From contig CM048745.1 in the NCBI GenBank assembly GCA_026315105.1, positions 150,729,323-150,793,322 on the forward strand: 64,000 nucleotides of DNA. The letters run 5' to 3'. Below the pieces are notes generated by a model, which saw only the letters and a program-made list of their open reading frames with translations, made no database searches and was not told where the DNA came from. The position numbers and the translations under genes were made by a program. The number at the start of each line of letters is the position of its first letter. Position 1 is the first letter of the stretch. The DNA comes from Locusta migratoria (Eukaryota; Arthropoda; Insecta; Orthoptera; Acrididae). Shown one piece after another: positions 1 through 9,984 of this stretch.

Positions 1-239
1 TTACTTTGATAAATAACACTGGGGAACACCCATTTTGTTGTGTTAGATCTGTGACTTGTCATCAACTAATTTTCGGTCTCTGAATTCAAAACTGTTAGCA
101 GTTTTTCTCTATTACGTCAAGTTTTTAAACTACAGGGTACTCTCCCTCTACACTAAAAGGCATACAAACTGGACATACAAAGGGAAAGAATGTGATACTA
201 ACCAAACGTATTAGAATATTTTATTCATTCAAAGGTAAT

Positions 240-441
240 TCAAAAATGTTCAAATGTTTGTCTAGCTTATGGGATTTAACTGTGGGGTTATCAGTCCCTA
301 AACTGACAAACTACTTATGAACTAACTTATAATAAAGGCAACAAAAGCATCCATGCCTGAAGGAGGATTCGAACCTCTGACGCGGGAGGCCGCGCGATCC
401 GCAACGTGACGCTCCAGACCTCGGCTACTCCTGCGCGGCGA
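240..441 (-). repeat. tRNA-derived SINE, divergent head (copy A)
   Basis: On the minus strand this has a tRNA-like head with an A-box-like and a B-box-like motif (GGTTCGAATCC, seen inverted at about 369-379), followed by the tail shared by all SINEs here (GACTGATGACCCCG-like, ending near TTTGAACATTT). The head differs from the common copies in the segment between the boxes and belongs with a third head type. I see no clear target duplication. Confidence 0.8.
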
Positions 442-467
442 AACAGAGAACAGTTTTTCGTTTTTTT

Positions 468-657
468 TTAATGTTTGTGTAGCTTATGGGACTTAACTAC
501 GGGGTCATCGGTCCCTAAACTTACAAACTACTTATGAACTAGCTAACACTAAGGACGGCACAAATATCCATGCCCGAGGGGGGATTCGAACCCCTGACCA
601 TAGTGGCCGTGCAGACCGTGACTGGAGCGCCTCAGTCTCCTCGGCCACCGCAGCCGG
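468..657 (-). repeat. tRNA-derived SINE, common head type (copy B)
   Basis: Minus-strand SINE of the commonest type here. The head (RC of about 568-657) carries GGCCGAGG-type A box and GGTTCGAATCC B box with a long variable arm, as in Leu/Ser-type tRNAs. The body contains GGGACTGATGACCCCG and the tail ends in TTAAA-rich sequence at 468. It lies directly next to copy A in the same orientation. Confidence 0.88.
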
Positions 658-847
658 CAAGTTTCTCGTGATATACATTTAGTTTCATTGTTGATTTCAC
701 ATAGCAGAAGGCCGAAAGACAGGAAATATTTGTAACTGAAATCACTCCACTCCATTATTTTTGGTGCTGGCACAGCAACCGTAGTAGGATATTTTGATAA
801 AAAACAGTCTTCGTTGCATAAAATTGATGTTTCGTTTATTTACACAT

Positions 848-878
848 GACGCGTTTCGCCGCTTCTGGGCATCATCAG
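848..878 (-). ncRNA. Hammerhead ribozyme motif, foldback 1 left
   Basis: Read on the minus strand it begins CTGATGA, continues with a short GCC/GGC-paired stem II, then GAAA and ACGCGTC. These are the conserved core boxes (CUGANGA, GAAA) of a hammerhead with a very short stem III, the form described in Penelope-like elements. The core looks intact; self-cleavage is inferred, not shown. Confidence 0.72.
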
Positions 879-1439
879 ACGTTGAAAGGGGAAAAAATTT
901 ACAAACATGTTTAAAAAAAGAACTAAAAATATGTTAAATCTTTTTTAAGCAGGAAATATTAGAAAAAGGGAGGGGGCAGATTGATAAAACTGCAAGCCAC
1001 ATGACCACATTCACGTTTTGGAGTGGGGGGAATAAAGATTGTACTAATAAATACAGCTAAAGAGCATAGTTCAACAAATAAAATTACTTATCTATGAGGT
1101 TGCAGAGCGTCAAATTATTAAATTCAATAAAAATGGAACCTTTACAACAGATGTGGAAACTGTTGCTCAAGAATAGGGGCAACGAAGTCAATGGTAAAAC
1201 CTAATTTAGCCTCGCGAAGCTTTGTTCACTCAGGTAACAGCCGCTCCCTGCCCCAACAATCTCCAATCCCCCCACGCCAAAACGTGAATGTGGTCAAGTG
1301 GCCACTCGTTTTATCAACCTGCATCTTCTCTTTTTCTAATATTTCTTCCTTAGGAAAGATTTAACGTATTTTAGTTCTGTTTTTTTAAAAAAAAGTTTGT
1401 TAATCCTCCCCCTCCCCCCCCCCCCCCCCATTTCAACGT

Positions 1440-1470
1440 CTGATGATGCCCAGAAGCGGCGAAACGCGTC
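1440..1470 (+). ncRNA. Hammerhead ribozyme motif, foldback 1 right
   Basis: Plus-strand twin of the motif at 848-878: CTGATGA, stem II closed by GCC/GGC, then GAAACGCGTC. The core is identical in both arms, although flanking arm sequence differs. Confidence 0.72.
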
Positions 1471-1539
1471 ATGTATAAATAAATGAAACACAAATTTTAT
1501 GCAACCAAGACTGTTTTTTACCAAAGAAATATTAGTGAT

Positions 1540-2095
1540 AGGTTTATTGTGGCGGATATTTTCACGGGAACTGTAACCCCTGACCTCTAGCCCGCCCTTG
1601 AGTCATGCATGGCGAGCGGTCGGCCTACAGATGTAGGCGAAGCAAGCTTGGCAGTATTTCAGCATATATCCACGGAACTAGCGGCCGGGCGCAAAGCTTT
1701 GCGCTTCTCTGTTACCTGCAGCCAACTGGGCAGACGTGTCGTATCACTCCGCGTGAGAAGCCGATCGGGAGCGAGCGTTAGCACACTCCGTGTGAGACAA
1801 CCACTGTACTCCTCCAAGCGGCTCTTTATCTCGACACAGCAGGCGTTTCAAAGCTGTAAGAGTCACAGAGAGTGGAAACTATTCAGTTGTCTACGCGTAG
1901 AGCAGCCAACACAGCTAGACTGGACAGAGTATCCTGCTGTGGACTTTGTAAATTAATAAATGAATAAATAAATAAGTTCAATAAGTCTGAGATAATAAAT
2001 TATTTCACATTAAGTCTTTCTTTAGACTCAATGAAATTTAAAAGTCTCTGGTCAGGTTCTGATAACACGCTGCGATAACCCTGACAGAGAACAGT
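1540..2095. other. Unassigned GC-rich stretch, possibly an LTR fragment
   Basis: This has higher GC than its flanks and an open frame of 115 codons (1609-1956, plus) with no recognisable domain. Its end (repeated AATAAATG-type sequence near 1955-1980) could be a polyadenylation region. The composition recalls a retroviral-type LTR, but I found no convincing TG...CA ends with a flanking duplication. I would not call the ORF a gene. Confidence 0.25.
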
Positions 2096-2102
2096 TTATA
2101 TG

Positions 2103-3059
2103 TTCGAAAAACTTACGGGTATGCTGCCAGGTACCAAAATCGACGACCTTACTGCACCTTTTGCATAGGGCTCATTTCTGACCCAGAAAGTTTGCCCACT
2201 GAGCTGTCTCATCTGGAGAAAACTTTTCGACAGAGTGGCTATAGTGAAGGGCAGATTAAAAGAGCGTTGCGCTATCGGCCACATGTGCAACGGGCTAGTG
2301 ATGATAGCACAGAGTCGGCACCCACGTCAGTGGCCTTTCGCCATAAGTTGGCAGCATGTCCAACAAGACTGGCCGCATTTTGCCTCAAAGCAATGTAAAA
2401 TGTGTGTTTCGTCCACCTTCTAAAATTAAGGCATTGTTGGGATCCTTTAAGGATGATCTCGGTTTGCGCAAGGCGGGTGTCTACCGTATCGCATGTGGCT
2501 GTGGCATGTCATATGTTGGTCAAACTATTAGGACTGTTGAGGACCGTTGTATTGAGCGTAAACGTGACACACGTTTACAACAGCCAAACAAATCTGCTGT
2601 GGCCGAACACTGTCTTGACACAGGTCACCCTATGGAATACAACAAAAAGGAAATTCTGGCATGCACTTCCAACTACTGGGACTGTGTTAACAAGGAAGCA
2701 ATAGAAATAAAACTAGGTGACAACCTAATGAATAGGGATGGAGGCTTCTGCTTGAATTCCGCTTGGGATCCTGCTCTCTCCCTTCTCAAAAAACAGAGGG
2801 ACAAAACTAATCCGAACTCATCCGATGTTTATTATCGATATTCTGACCGGTTTCATCTTTGGTCGGGTCGGCGCTGTGTGCTTGCTTACTTGGTGTGTGT
2901 TGTCTTTCCTGTTTACTCATTGACAATCGAGGTTTTAAAGATCGTTGCACATTGCTTCCTCACTGCAGTTTCGCCTTTAAAATGGCAGGGTGGTCTCCTG
3001 CCGAAATATCGGCCGTCGTCGATTTTGGTACCTGGCAGCATACTCGTAAGTTTTTCGAA
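2103..3059 (+). mobile_element. Penelope-like element, truncated, with inverted ends
   Basis: This element is bounded by about 45-bp inverted repeats (2103-2147 against 3015-3059, one or two mismatches). Between them lies the end of a Penelope-type RT and a GIY-YIG endonuclease domain. Inverted or partly tandem terminal repeats are typical of Penelope-like elements. The 5' part of the RT is missing, so the copy is dead. Confidence 0.8.
2188..2860 (+). pseudogene. Penelope-type RT C-terminus and GIY-YIG endonuclease
   Basis: The plus-strand reading begins in the RT-to-endonuclease linker (LSHLEKTFRQSGYSEGQIK, about 2204-2260), then shifts frame near 2350. It continues as a GIY-YIG domain: GVYRIACGCGMSYVGQT (about 2475-2527) with the paired GVY and YVG strands, a conserved R about ten residues later, then SAVAEHCLDTGH (about 2592-2630) and the helix with EAIEIKL (about 2695-2718). 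The tyrosines, the arginine and a glutamate fit the known catalytic layout. At least one frameshift and the missing RT core make it non-functional. The 8600-8995 and 38386-39563 copies are of the same class but differ in sequence. Confidence 0.82.
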
Positions 3060-3606
3060 GTTGTTATTCGCCAGGAAAAATTAAGGAATCACAGTTTATT
3101 TTATTTTTTACCACCACAGGTTATTGTGAAGTCGATGCAGCTCGTAGATTCTCGATTAATGGCTTACAATTGTGTGTAACTGATAACCGTGAATTCATTT
3201 TTTTGCACGTGAGAGAGAGTCTGGGGAATGAGTCTCTCTCTGCGCCGAACGGATAAGCCACTATCCATTCTCGAATTGCCAGCAGTTCTGAGTCTAATGT
3301 AACAGTCAATTTTACGATCAATTTCAGATAAAGTCCCGTGTGTATAATCTGCAGGTTCTTAATTCCAGATGAGGTAGCTCCCGTAGGTTACCTTTGTACT
3401 CAATATATATTGCATGTCCAAGAGATTAAATAACTATAGACGAATGCAAAACTTACTTTTGATATAAACACATACTGAGCGATCGTGATACATCCATAAC
3501 ATTCCATATGGAAGCCAATCATGATCCCCATATCCAGACTACTCCAACCTCTACCAGCAAAGAACAACCACTATCTCCTCCTAGCAATTACATAGAGAAG
3601 TTATGA
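3060..3606. other. Unassigned intron-like sequence
   Basis: Mixed-composition DNA. I see no conserved protein, tRNA-like head or inverted repeat here. Confidence 0.5.
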
Positions 3607-4653
3607 TTTTTTTGTGGTCTTCAGTCCGGAGACTGGTTTGATGCAGCTCTCCACAATACCCTATCCTGAGCAAGCCTCTTCAACTCCCCATAAGAACGGC
3701 CATCTACATCTGTCTGAATCTGCTTACTGTATCCATCTCTTGGTCTTCCTCAGCGGTTTTTACCCCAAACACTTCCCTTCAATGCTAAATTCACGTTTCC
3801 TTGATGTCTAAGAATGTGTCCTATCAATCGATCCCTTCTTTTAGTCAAGGTATGCCAGAAATTTCTTTTCTCCCCAATTCTGTTCAGTACCTCCTCATTA
3901 GTTACGCGATCCACCCACCTAATCTTCAGCATTCTTCTGTAGCACCACATTTCAAAAGCCTCAATCCTCTTCCTGTTCACACTGTTTATCGTCCATGTTT
4001 CACTCCAAGGCAACACTCCACACAAATGCCTACAGAAAGGACTTCCTTAGGCTTAAATCAATATTCGATGTTAACAAATTTCTCTTTTTCAAGAACGCTT
4101 TTCTACCCATTGCCATTCTACATTTTATATGCTCTGTACTGCGACCATCATTTGTTATTTTACTGCCCAAGTAACAAAACTCATCTACCTCCTTTATTGT
4201 TTCGTTACCTAATCTAATTTCTTCAGCATCGCCCGATTTTCTTAGACTGCACTCCATTACCCTAGTTTTGCTCTTGTTAATGTTCGTCTTATATGCACCT
4301 TTCAGCACAGAGTCCATTCCGTTCAACTGCTCTTCCAGGTCCTTTGCTGACAGAATTACTATGGCGTCGGCAAAACGCAATGTTTTTAATTCTTCCCCCT
4401 GAACTTTAATTCCTTCTCCAAATTTCTCCTTGCTTTCCTTTATAGATTGCTCAATGTACAAATTGAATAACATTGGAGAAAGGCTACAACCCTGTCTTAC
4501 TCCCTTCCCAACCACTGCATGCCTTTCATGCCCTTCAACTCTGACAACCGCTGTTTGTTTTTTGTACAAATTGTAAATAACCTTACGGTCCATATATTTT
4601 ACTCCTGCTCTCATCAGAACTTAAAGAGTTTATTCCAATCAACATTGACAAAT
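3607..4653 (-). mobile_element. RTE-like LINE, 5'-truncated
   Basis: Minus-strand RT remnant. From the 5' side it reads VDWNKLF, KVIYNLYKKQTAVV, VRQGCSLSPMLFNLYIEQ (fingers/palm, about 4470-4520), LRFADAIVIL (the catalytic FADD is damaged to FADA), FCYLGSKITNDG, then ALYGSETWTI and FEMWCYRRMLKIRW near the C-terminus. It ends at the shared 3' terminus (GTCTCCGGACTGAAGACCAC, minus strand). A 7-bp GTTATGA at 3600-3606 and 4654-4660 is a candidate target duplication. Other copies of the family occur at 12983, 39638, 41639, 57050 and 58465. The clade assignment (RTE-like, by C-terminal style and (CAA)n tail) is an inference. Confidence 0.85.
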
Positions 4654-4916
4654 GTTATGAAAAATACTTTACGATAAATTTGAGATTAATGATCATGATT
4701 TTGGTACATACTGAATACTGCAAACATTCTGATTACTCTAGAAGTTAATTTACAACGCGACAAAATCTTTTATCGATTACTACATGGTTAACAAGTGTAC
4801 CTATGTGACGCACAGTACTGACAAGTATCTTACAACTTTGTTCCCAGCCGGACATTCTTATATTGTACGAAACAGAGTCGAAGTTTAAAATAAGGAATGT
4901 TTATCCCGTTGTTAAT

Positions 4917-5877
4917 GATAATGATGACCGCAATCTACGCAGATGACACCGCCATAATGGCGCAAGATTGGAAGCCATCAAACATTAACTCACGCCTTCA
5001 TATTGCACTGCTGAAACTTGGTTGGAGAAATGTCGCATTAAAGTAAACGTCGACAAGTGCGAGGCAGTTCTGTTCACACTCAGACCGAAACTACTGCGCA
5101 AACACCAACACTGTAGACCAATTACTCTATATGCACGGCCAATACGTTTCCGTGAGAAAGTCAAATACCTCGGTGTCTGGCTGGACCGGGAACTCACATG
5201 TGGGGACCACATACACACATGACCAACCGAGCAAACGCGAGGGTCAAACAACTCTACCCAGTGCTCAACAGGGAAAAGCAAACTGAATAGCCGGGTGTCG
5301 AGGAACCTCTACATGACACATATTAGACCTCTGGTGACGTACGGTGCTCCGTGCTGGGCATACGCGGCGCCAACACGGCTGCCCCGCCTGCAGCTCATGC
5401 AGAACAAGGTACTACGCATCATCAGCAACGCTCCACGATACACACGCACCGTGGATCTTCACAATGAATACCGCCTAGAGCGCCTCTCGGTGGTATTCAA
5501 GAAACTCGCCACACGACTGTACAAGAACTCGAGACACTCGAACAACCCCTTCATCCTACGCTTGTGGAACTAAGATCACAACCATAGGTGGAAACATAAG
5601 CGACCCAAAACACTTCTCCTCAGAGACTAACCACCTACGGTCATAGGGACCACCAGCTCACAAACACGATGAATATGGCGAACCCCTGCAGAACAGCAAA
5701 CTGACTGGCAATGCCAGCTGATTAATGGGTGATCGTGCCCACACGTACGGATAACATCGTGGCTCCCAAATTCCGTGATCCACCTTAGCAAAACTAACAA
5801 ATACGGAGGTGACAGTAGAATACTGAGTTGGTCACCAAGTTGGTGTGGGCGTGGAGGGGCCCCATCCTTTGTTTGTT
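4917..5877 (+). mobile_element. Jockey-type LINE 3' fragment
   Basis: Plus-strand 5'-truncated copy of the family at 32066-34915. It begins at the RT catalytic box (AIYADDTAIMAQDW, about 4930-4972), continues through KVKYLGVWLDREL with a frameshift near 5225, then NLYMTHIRPLVTYGAPCWAYAAP (5299-5365) and ends in a shared 3' UTR. It is flanked by a 12-bp duplication CCCGTTGTTAAT (4905-4916 and 5878-5889), which fixes both ends. It lacks about 450 bp of 3' UTR present in the 32-kb copy. Confidence 0.88.
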
Positions 5878-6090
5878 CCCGTTGTTAATAGTAGTTTACA
5901 AAACAACAGTAAGAAAATGAGGAAAAAACAATGACAAAAATGCAAACAGCTGATCAGAAACACAAGAAAATCTTGTACATCAATAATGACCTTACTCCTT
6001 TTAGGCGGTCTGTTACAGCAACCGGTTTTGAATATTTCTTAAAACAAAGTACTCCAATATTGCAGAAACTTCATTGTCTATTTATAATAA

Positions 6091-6119
6091 CGCGTTTCTC
6101 TCTAATGGTCCATCGTCAG
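6091..6119 (-). ncRNA. Possible decayed hammerhead motif
   Basis: On the minus strand: CTGACGA, 14 bases, then GAAACGCG. The two core boxes and spacing match the other hammerhead motifs, but stem II no longer pairs well. I see no partner copy nearby. Confidence 0.4.
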
Positions 6120-6209
6120 GTTGCCTAAAAAGGGAAAATAAAATACAATTTCTGTCAGTGAAGTTCGGTGAATAGTCCTGTAACATTAACGTAGATGAAC
6201 TATGAGCTA

Positions 6210-6450
6210 CAGTTACAGCCGTTCGAAATAGTCACCTCCCATAACTATGCACCGTTGAGCTCTGCAATACATGTGCTGGAAACTTTGCACGAAGTCTTCC
6301 TTTGGAATGTTGTTCAAAATCCTCGTCGCGTTCCGTTGGGAATATCGCCAAACTTCTTTCCTTTCCAAGCGAGTTTGAGTCGAGGGAGTAGGAAGAAGTC
6401 TGGAGGACTGACATCCGGCGAGTATGGTTAATGTTCAAGTTGCATGACAA
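6210..6450 (-). pseudogene. mariner transposase C-terminal fragment
   Basis: The minus strand reads MQLEH, a stop, then PYSPDVSPPDFFLLPRLK and a degenerate tail. This is the region around the third catalytic residue of mariner transposases (PYSPDL.P.D). It is joined head to head with a second mariner fragment at 6451. No terminal inverted repeat is visible. Confidence 0.6.
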
Positions 6451-6660
6451 GGATTTCCCACACACAAGCAATATAGTGAAACAGTTTCTAGCAAAAAAGG
6501 GTGCGATGCAACTTGAACATCCACCACATTCGCCCGATCTCAGTCCTGCAGACTTCTTCCTATTCCCTCGATGAAACTCCTTTCGGAGAGAAAATGATTT
6601 GCCGATATTCCTGACATCCAACGAAACGTGAAAAGCCATATGTACAACATCTCAAAGTTT
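6451..6660 (+). pseudogene. mariner transposase fragment, second copy, opposite strand
   Basis: The plus strand reads VKQFLAKKGAMQLEH, PPHSPDLSPADFFLFPR, then a stop. This is the same motif as the neighbouring minus-strand fragment but with clearly different sequence, so it is not a simple recent inverted duplication. No ends were found. Confidence 0.65.
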
Positions 6661-6850
6661 TTTCATGTAGGGGAAGGTCGGGTAAGTTGACGAGAAGTCT
6701 CAGATGACGTATTTTCGATTTCTCCGATATCTCTACCGATTGTGCAACGTGCACTATGGTACTGCTTCCTTGTGTTGTGTTGAAATAGAACCGCTTCGTC
6801 ACTATGTTTTGTTGACAACAGAGGCTCAGAAGTGGATGCTGTTTTTGTAG

Positions 6851-7046
6851 CCGACAGCGGTGGCCGCGTGGACTGATGCGCTCCAGTCACGGTCTGCACG
6901 GCCACTAGGGTCGGGGGTTCGAATCCCCCCTCGGGCATGGATATTTGTGCCGTCCTTAGTATAAGGTAGTTCGTAAGTAGTTTGTAAGTTTAGGGACTGA
7001 TGACCCCGTAGTTAAGTCCCATAAGCTTAACAAACATTTCAACATT
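6851..7046 (+). repeat. tRNA-derived SINE, common type (copy C)
   Basis: Plus-strand copy: head at 6851-6938 with A-box-like TGGCCGCGTGG (one change from the common TGGCCGAGGGG) and intact B box GGTTCGAATCC, then the standard body and a TTTCAACATTTTTT tail. The long variable arm is of Leu/Ser type. Confidence 0.9.
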
Positions 7047-7389
7047 TTTTGCTATTTTTGTACCGATTTTTCCTGCGGTTTAAATAACCTTCATGAAAGT
7101 AATACTTTTGCATTAATGAATATTAGTTGATTCCTCTTAAACCTTGAGGATTTACTGATTTTTTAATAACAGTTTAATGAATTTATTGTGTAAGACTGTG
7201 TGTATGCTTAAATCTGAATCCAAAATGTCGATTGCGGTTAATATGACGCATTATGCAGTTCATAAGGAAGACAGGGTGAAAGAAATGGAGCAAGGAATGA
7301 TTGAAAGAGGCAATGCAGCTTGTAAGAAGTGGTAAGTCTGTTTAAGGCGCCGCTGGGAAGTTCAATTTCCCTGAAGCTACTTTACGTCA

Positions 7390-7590
7390 AAAAAATTGTT
7401 CAAATGTTTGTATAGCTTATGGGACTTAACTACGGGGTCATCAGTCCCTAAACTTACAAACTACTTATGAACTAGCTAATCCTAAGGACGGCACAAATAT
7501 CCATGCCCGAGGGGGGATTCGAACCCCTGACCGTAGTGGCCGTGCAGACCGTGACTGGAGCGCCTCAGTCCCCTCGGCCACCGCGGCCGG
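7390..7590 (-). repeat. tRNA-derived SINE, common type (copy D), exact TSD
   Basis: Minus-strand SINE close to the consensus of the copies in this window. It is flanked by a perfect 13-bp duplication CTACTTTACGTCA (7377-7389 and 7591-7603). This gives the true ends of the family and suggests a fairly young insertion by target-primed reverse transcription. The head carries intact A and B boxes. Confidence 0.94.
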
Positions 7591-7608
7591 CTACTTTACG
7601 TCACTATG

Positions 7609-7667
<59 letters not shown>
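7609..7667. repeat. (AT)n microsatellite
   Basis: Uninterrupted TA dinucleotides for about 59 bases, immediately after SINE copy D. Confidence 0.97.
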
Positions 7668-7670
<3 letters not shown>

Positions 7671-8599
7671 GTTGATGAAGTAGAATCTGTTCAGCGTACG
7701 GGCTTAAATCACAAGGATGCAAAGGAGAGAAACATCAACAAAAGTCTTTCTTCTCTAAATAAAATGTCCATTTCGTCATCTTACCCTACCTGTTGGGCAA
7801 GTCGACGAATAGTACTATCACTATCGAAAACAGGTCTAGCTAAAAAATCTTCAGTCTTAGGAAACGTTTAAGAGCTTTATTACAAAGGAGATACATTAAG
7901 TGATCGGTGCCAGAATATCAAGATGGATGAAGTACTTCATATAAACACTAATCAGCTACGCCCATTTCCACTCATGGCGTGAAATATTGCAAATACAAAC
8001 AAAGAATGCACAACATCTCCCCTCATCCTCAAACTACTATTTGCAATAGTATACAAGAACCAGGCCTTCACTAATTCAGCAGTTGGAGAAATACCCAGAA
8101 AAAGGCCACTTGCAACAGTGGCAGAAACGTCGCGCAGATTCTTAAAGAATGACAATGAGGCCTCACACCCAGAAGAATTTTAGGGATTGTGAGAACGGCT
8201 GCTAAGCTTCCGCTTACATTTACATCGTAAGAGTATATTCCCGCTGCAAGTGAATGTGAGAACAGGCCAGATACTGCATAGATCTTTCATATAAATGAAA
8301 ACAAGAAATAAAAGAGTGTTAACTATGCTACTAAAGAGGAAACCAGAAATCAAAACCTCTTAAACGGAACGCAAGAAGTTGTGGTAGTTGTGAAGTACTT
8401 GTAAGAGATGTGATACTTGTGTACCAACGACTGTAGGTGTACTGGGTAGATTTCAACATGAATTTTCCGGTCTTTAGTCCAATGCCGTGAGCAAATAGCC
8501 AAGACGCCAGGCTATTCTTATTTGCTCAATGTTGGAAATCTCTAGATTGTTTCGATACGTTTCGGATGCGCAACCTCAAGATTTCTCCTTCTAATATTT
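7668..8599. other. Unassigned sequence
   Basis: No recognisable protein, tRNA-like head or terminal repeat. Short frames occur on both strands (for example minus 7952-8155) without recognisable motifs. Confidence 0.5.
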
Positions 8600-8995
8600 C
8601 GGCTATATAACGTTGAGCCATCCTCCAATTGAGCCGTAAGACTGACGCTCCGCCCAAGAAAGCTGCACTCGTGGGCTCCGTCAAACATAGTTTGCTGCTC
8701 CGAAAATACCATGTGAATGTGGCCCTTCTTACATCGGACAAACAACTCGTACTGTCGATGAAAGATGCTCAGAACACCGAAGGTACACACGACTTTTACA
8801 ACCTAAAAAGTTGACAGTGACAGAGCACTGTATATTGTATGATAACGTCAAAATTTTGGCAACTACATGATCTTTTTGGGACTCAGTAGTGCAGGAGACA
8901 ACTGAAATTCGCTTGATGACGAATTTAATTAATAGAGTTAGTGGTTTCAATCTAGATAAATCATGGAATCCAGCACTTCCAGTAATAAACTAACA
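8600..8995 (+). pseudogene. Penelope-like GIY-YIG endonuclease fragment
   Basis: The plus strand reads IPCECGPSYIGQTTRTVDERC (from about 8707), then LTVTEHC (about 8810), a stop in place of a tryptophan-containing turn, FWDSVVQETTEIRLM and KSWNPALPVIN before a stop (about 8992). Order and spacing match the GIY-YIG domain of the 2103-3059 copy (YVGQT, AEHC, WD...EAIEIKL, WDPALSLL). Sequence upstream of 8690 is degenerate. No RT part is preserved. Confidence 0.75.
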
Positions 8996-9120
8996 AAGAC
9001 GTCGTCACGGTGCAGCTCACAGTGATATATAGACATGCCAGCATAGAAAGATTGCAGAATCATAGCTTTAACTCGGTGCATTATGCGTGCCTTTGCAGCC
9101 GACCAACGTCTCGGCGCAAA

Positions 9121-9907
9121 TCAGGCATTCCACGAGTGAGTGAGCCTATGAGTGAAAATTGAAAATCTGAAAATCATGGTTATGACTACTTCCACAAAAA
9201 TCTTAAGGTACTGAAGTTACCTGTATAGGATAGAAACATCTTGCAATTTCCTTTTTTCCTTTAATTTATCACCATCAACTCAGAGATGTTACAATCATAG
9301 GTGATAGTAGTAAAATAGGTTGTCAACAGTGATTTTACCCGCCCCCCCCCCCCCCATAGTTGACTAAAAGTTCATTGTTTTGCTTGTCTTTAAGACAACT
9401 TTCTTTCATTTAAGGATTATTTGAGTTACTACCACTATTTTTTGTAATGTTATCTCTCTCAAAGGTGTAAAATATAATTTTGGAAGTCAGGTCATTGGAA
9501 GAGTCCCGTCCGTCACATTAGCTGTCCCGTCCGTCATGTAACATGTATTGTTTCAGGAACTTAAATTTATTAATGGTCCTATATTGTACATAGTATATGT
9601 TAAATTTTGAAGTTCATGTATATGTTACTTAGAGTTTCATATGTATACATAAATAACAGAAATATTGCAATGTTTTGCAAGCTGCAGCACTTGAGGCCCA
9701 TTTTTGTCCCGCCCGTTACACCATTATTTTTCCATATTGCAGACAAAAATAATGATGGACTAGCAAAATTTCGCCTTAATCTTCTGTACCAAATAATGAA
9801 AGTTTGTATTCCAGAGAGAAACCACAGAATAAAATAAAAATAAACATTTCATCTTGGTTTCTCTGCGACTGAATGGCCCGTCCGTCACTCATGGAATGCC
9901 TGATATG
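9121..9907. mobile_element. Putative non-autonomous element with CCCGTCCGTCA repeats
   Basis: A roughly 19-bp motif TCAGGCATTCCAYGAGTGA occurs at about 9121 on the plus strand and inverted at about 9889-9907. Inside the right half, the motif CCCGTCCGTCA or a one- to two-base variant occurs four times (about 9506, 9524, 9707, 9879). A C-run lies at 9340-9356. No ORF is convincing. I call it a transposon only because of the inverted ends. Confidence 0.35.
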
Positions 9908-9984
9908 TATCTGTGGAGGCTCGTCCGAACTGGGCAACTTCTGGTGACAAACGGAAGACTCGAACTGGGCAACTGTCCCCAAAC

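Larger units (their letters stand above)
785..1532. mobile_element. Foldback element with hammerhead motifs at both ends (1)
   Basis: A long inverted repeat: the left arm (about 785-1042) is the reverse complement of the right arm (about 1257-1532), with point differences and small indels, around a loop of about 215 bases. Each arm carries a hammerhead-like motif (848-878 minus, 1440-1470 plus), so both read outward. Penelope-like retroelements are known to carry minimal hammerhead ribozymes in their terminal repeats, so this may be an inverted pair of such termini. No coding sequence is visible in the loop. A run of C (1408-1430) lies inside the right arm. Confidence 0.75.

Noticed and set aside
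549..773. 74-codon minus-strand ORF
   Set aside because: It is a reading of the SINE head and its flank; the same peptide recurs wherever the SINE occurs.
1540..2095. Solo LTR
   Set aside because: No TG...CA boundaries with matching 4-6 bp flanks could be found, so it is left unassigned.
6851..6938. Possible functional tRNA-Leu/Ser gene
   Set aside because: The sequence continues into the shared SINE body and tail and is repeated many times; no clean acceptor stem closes it.
7503..7871. 122-codon ORF containing a long Ile-Tyr repeat
   Set aside because: It starts in the SINE B-box region and runs through the (AT)n microsatellite.
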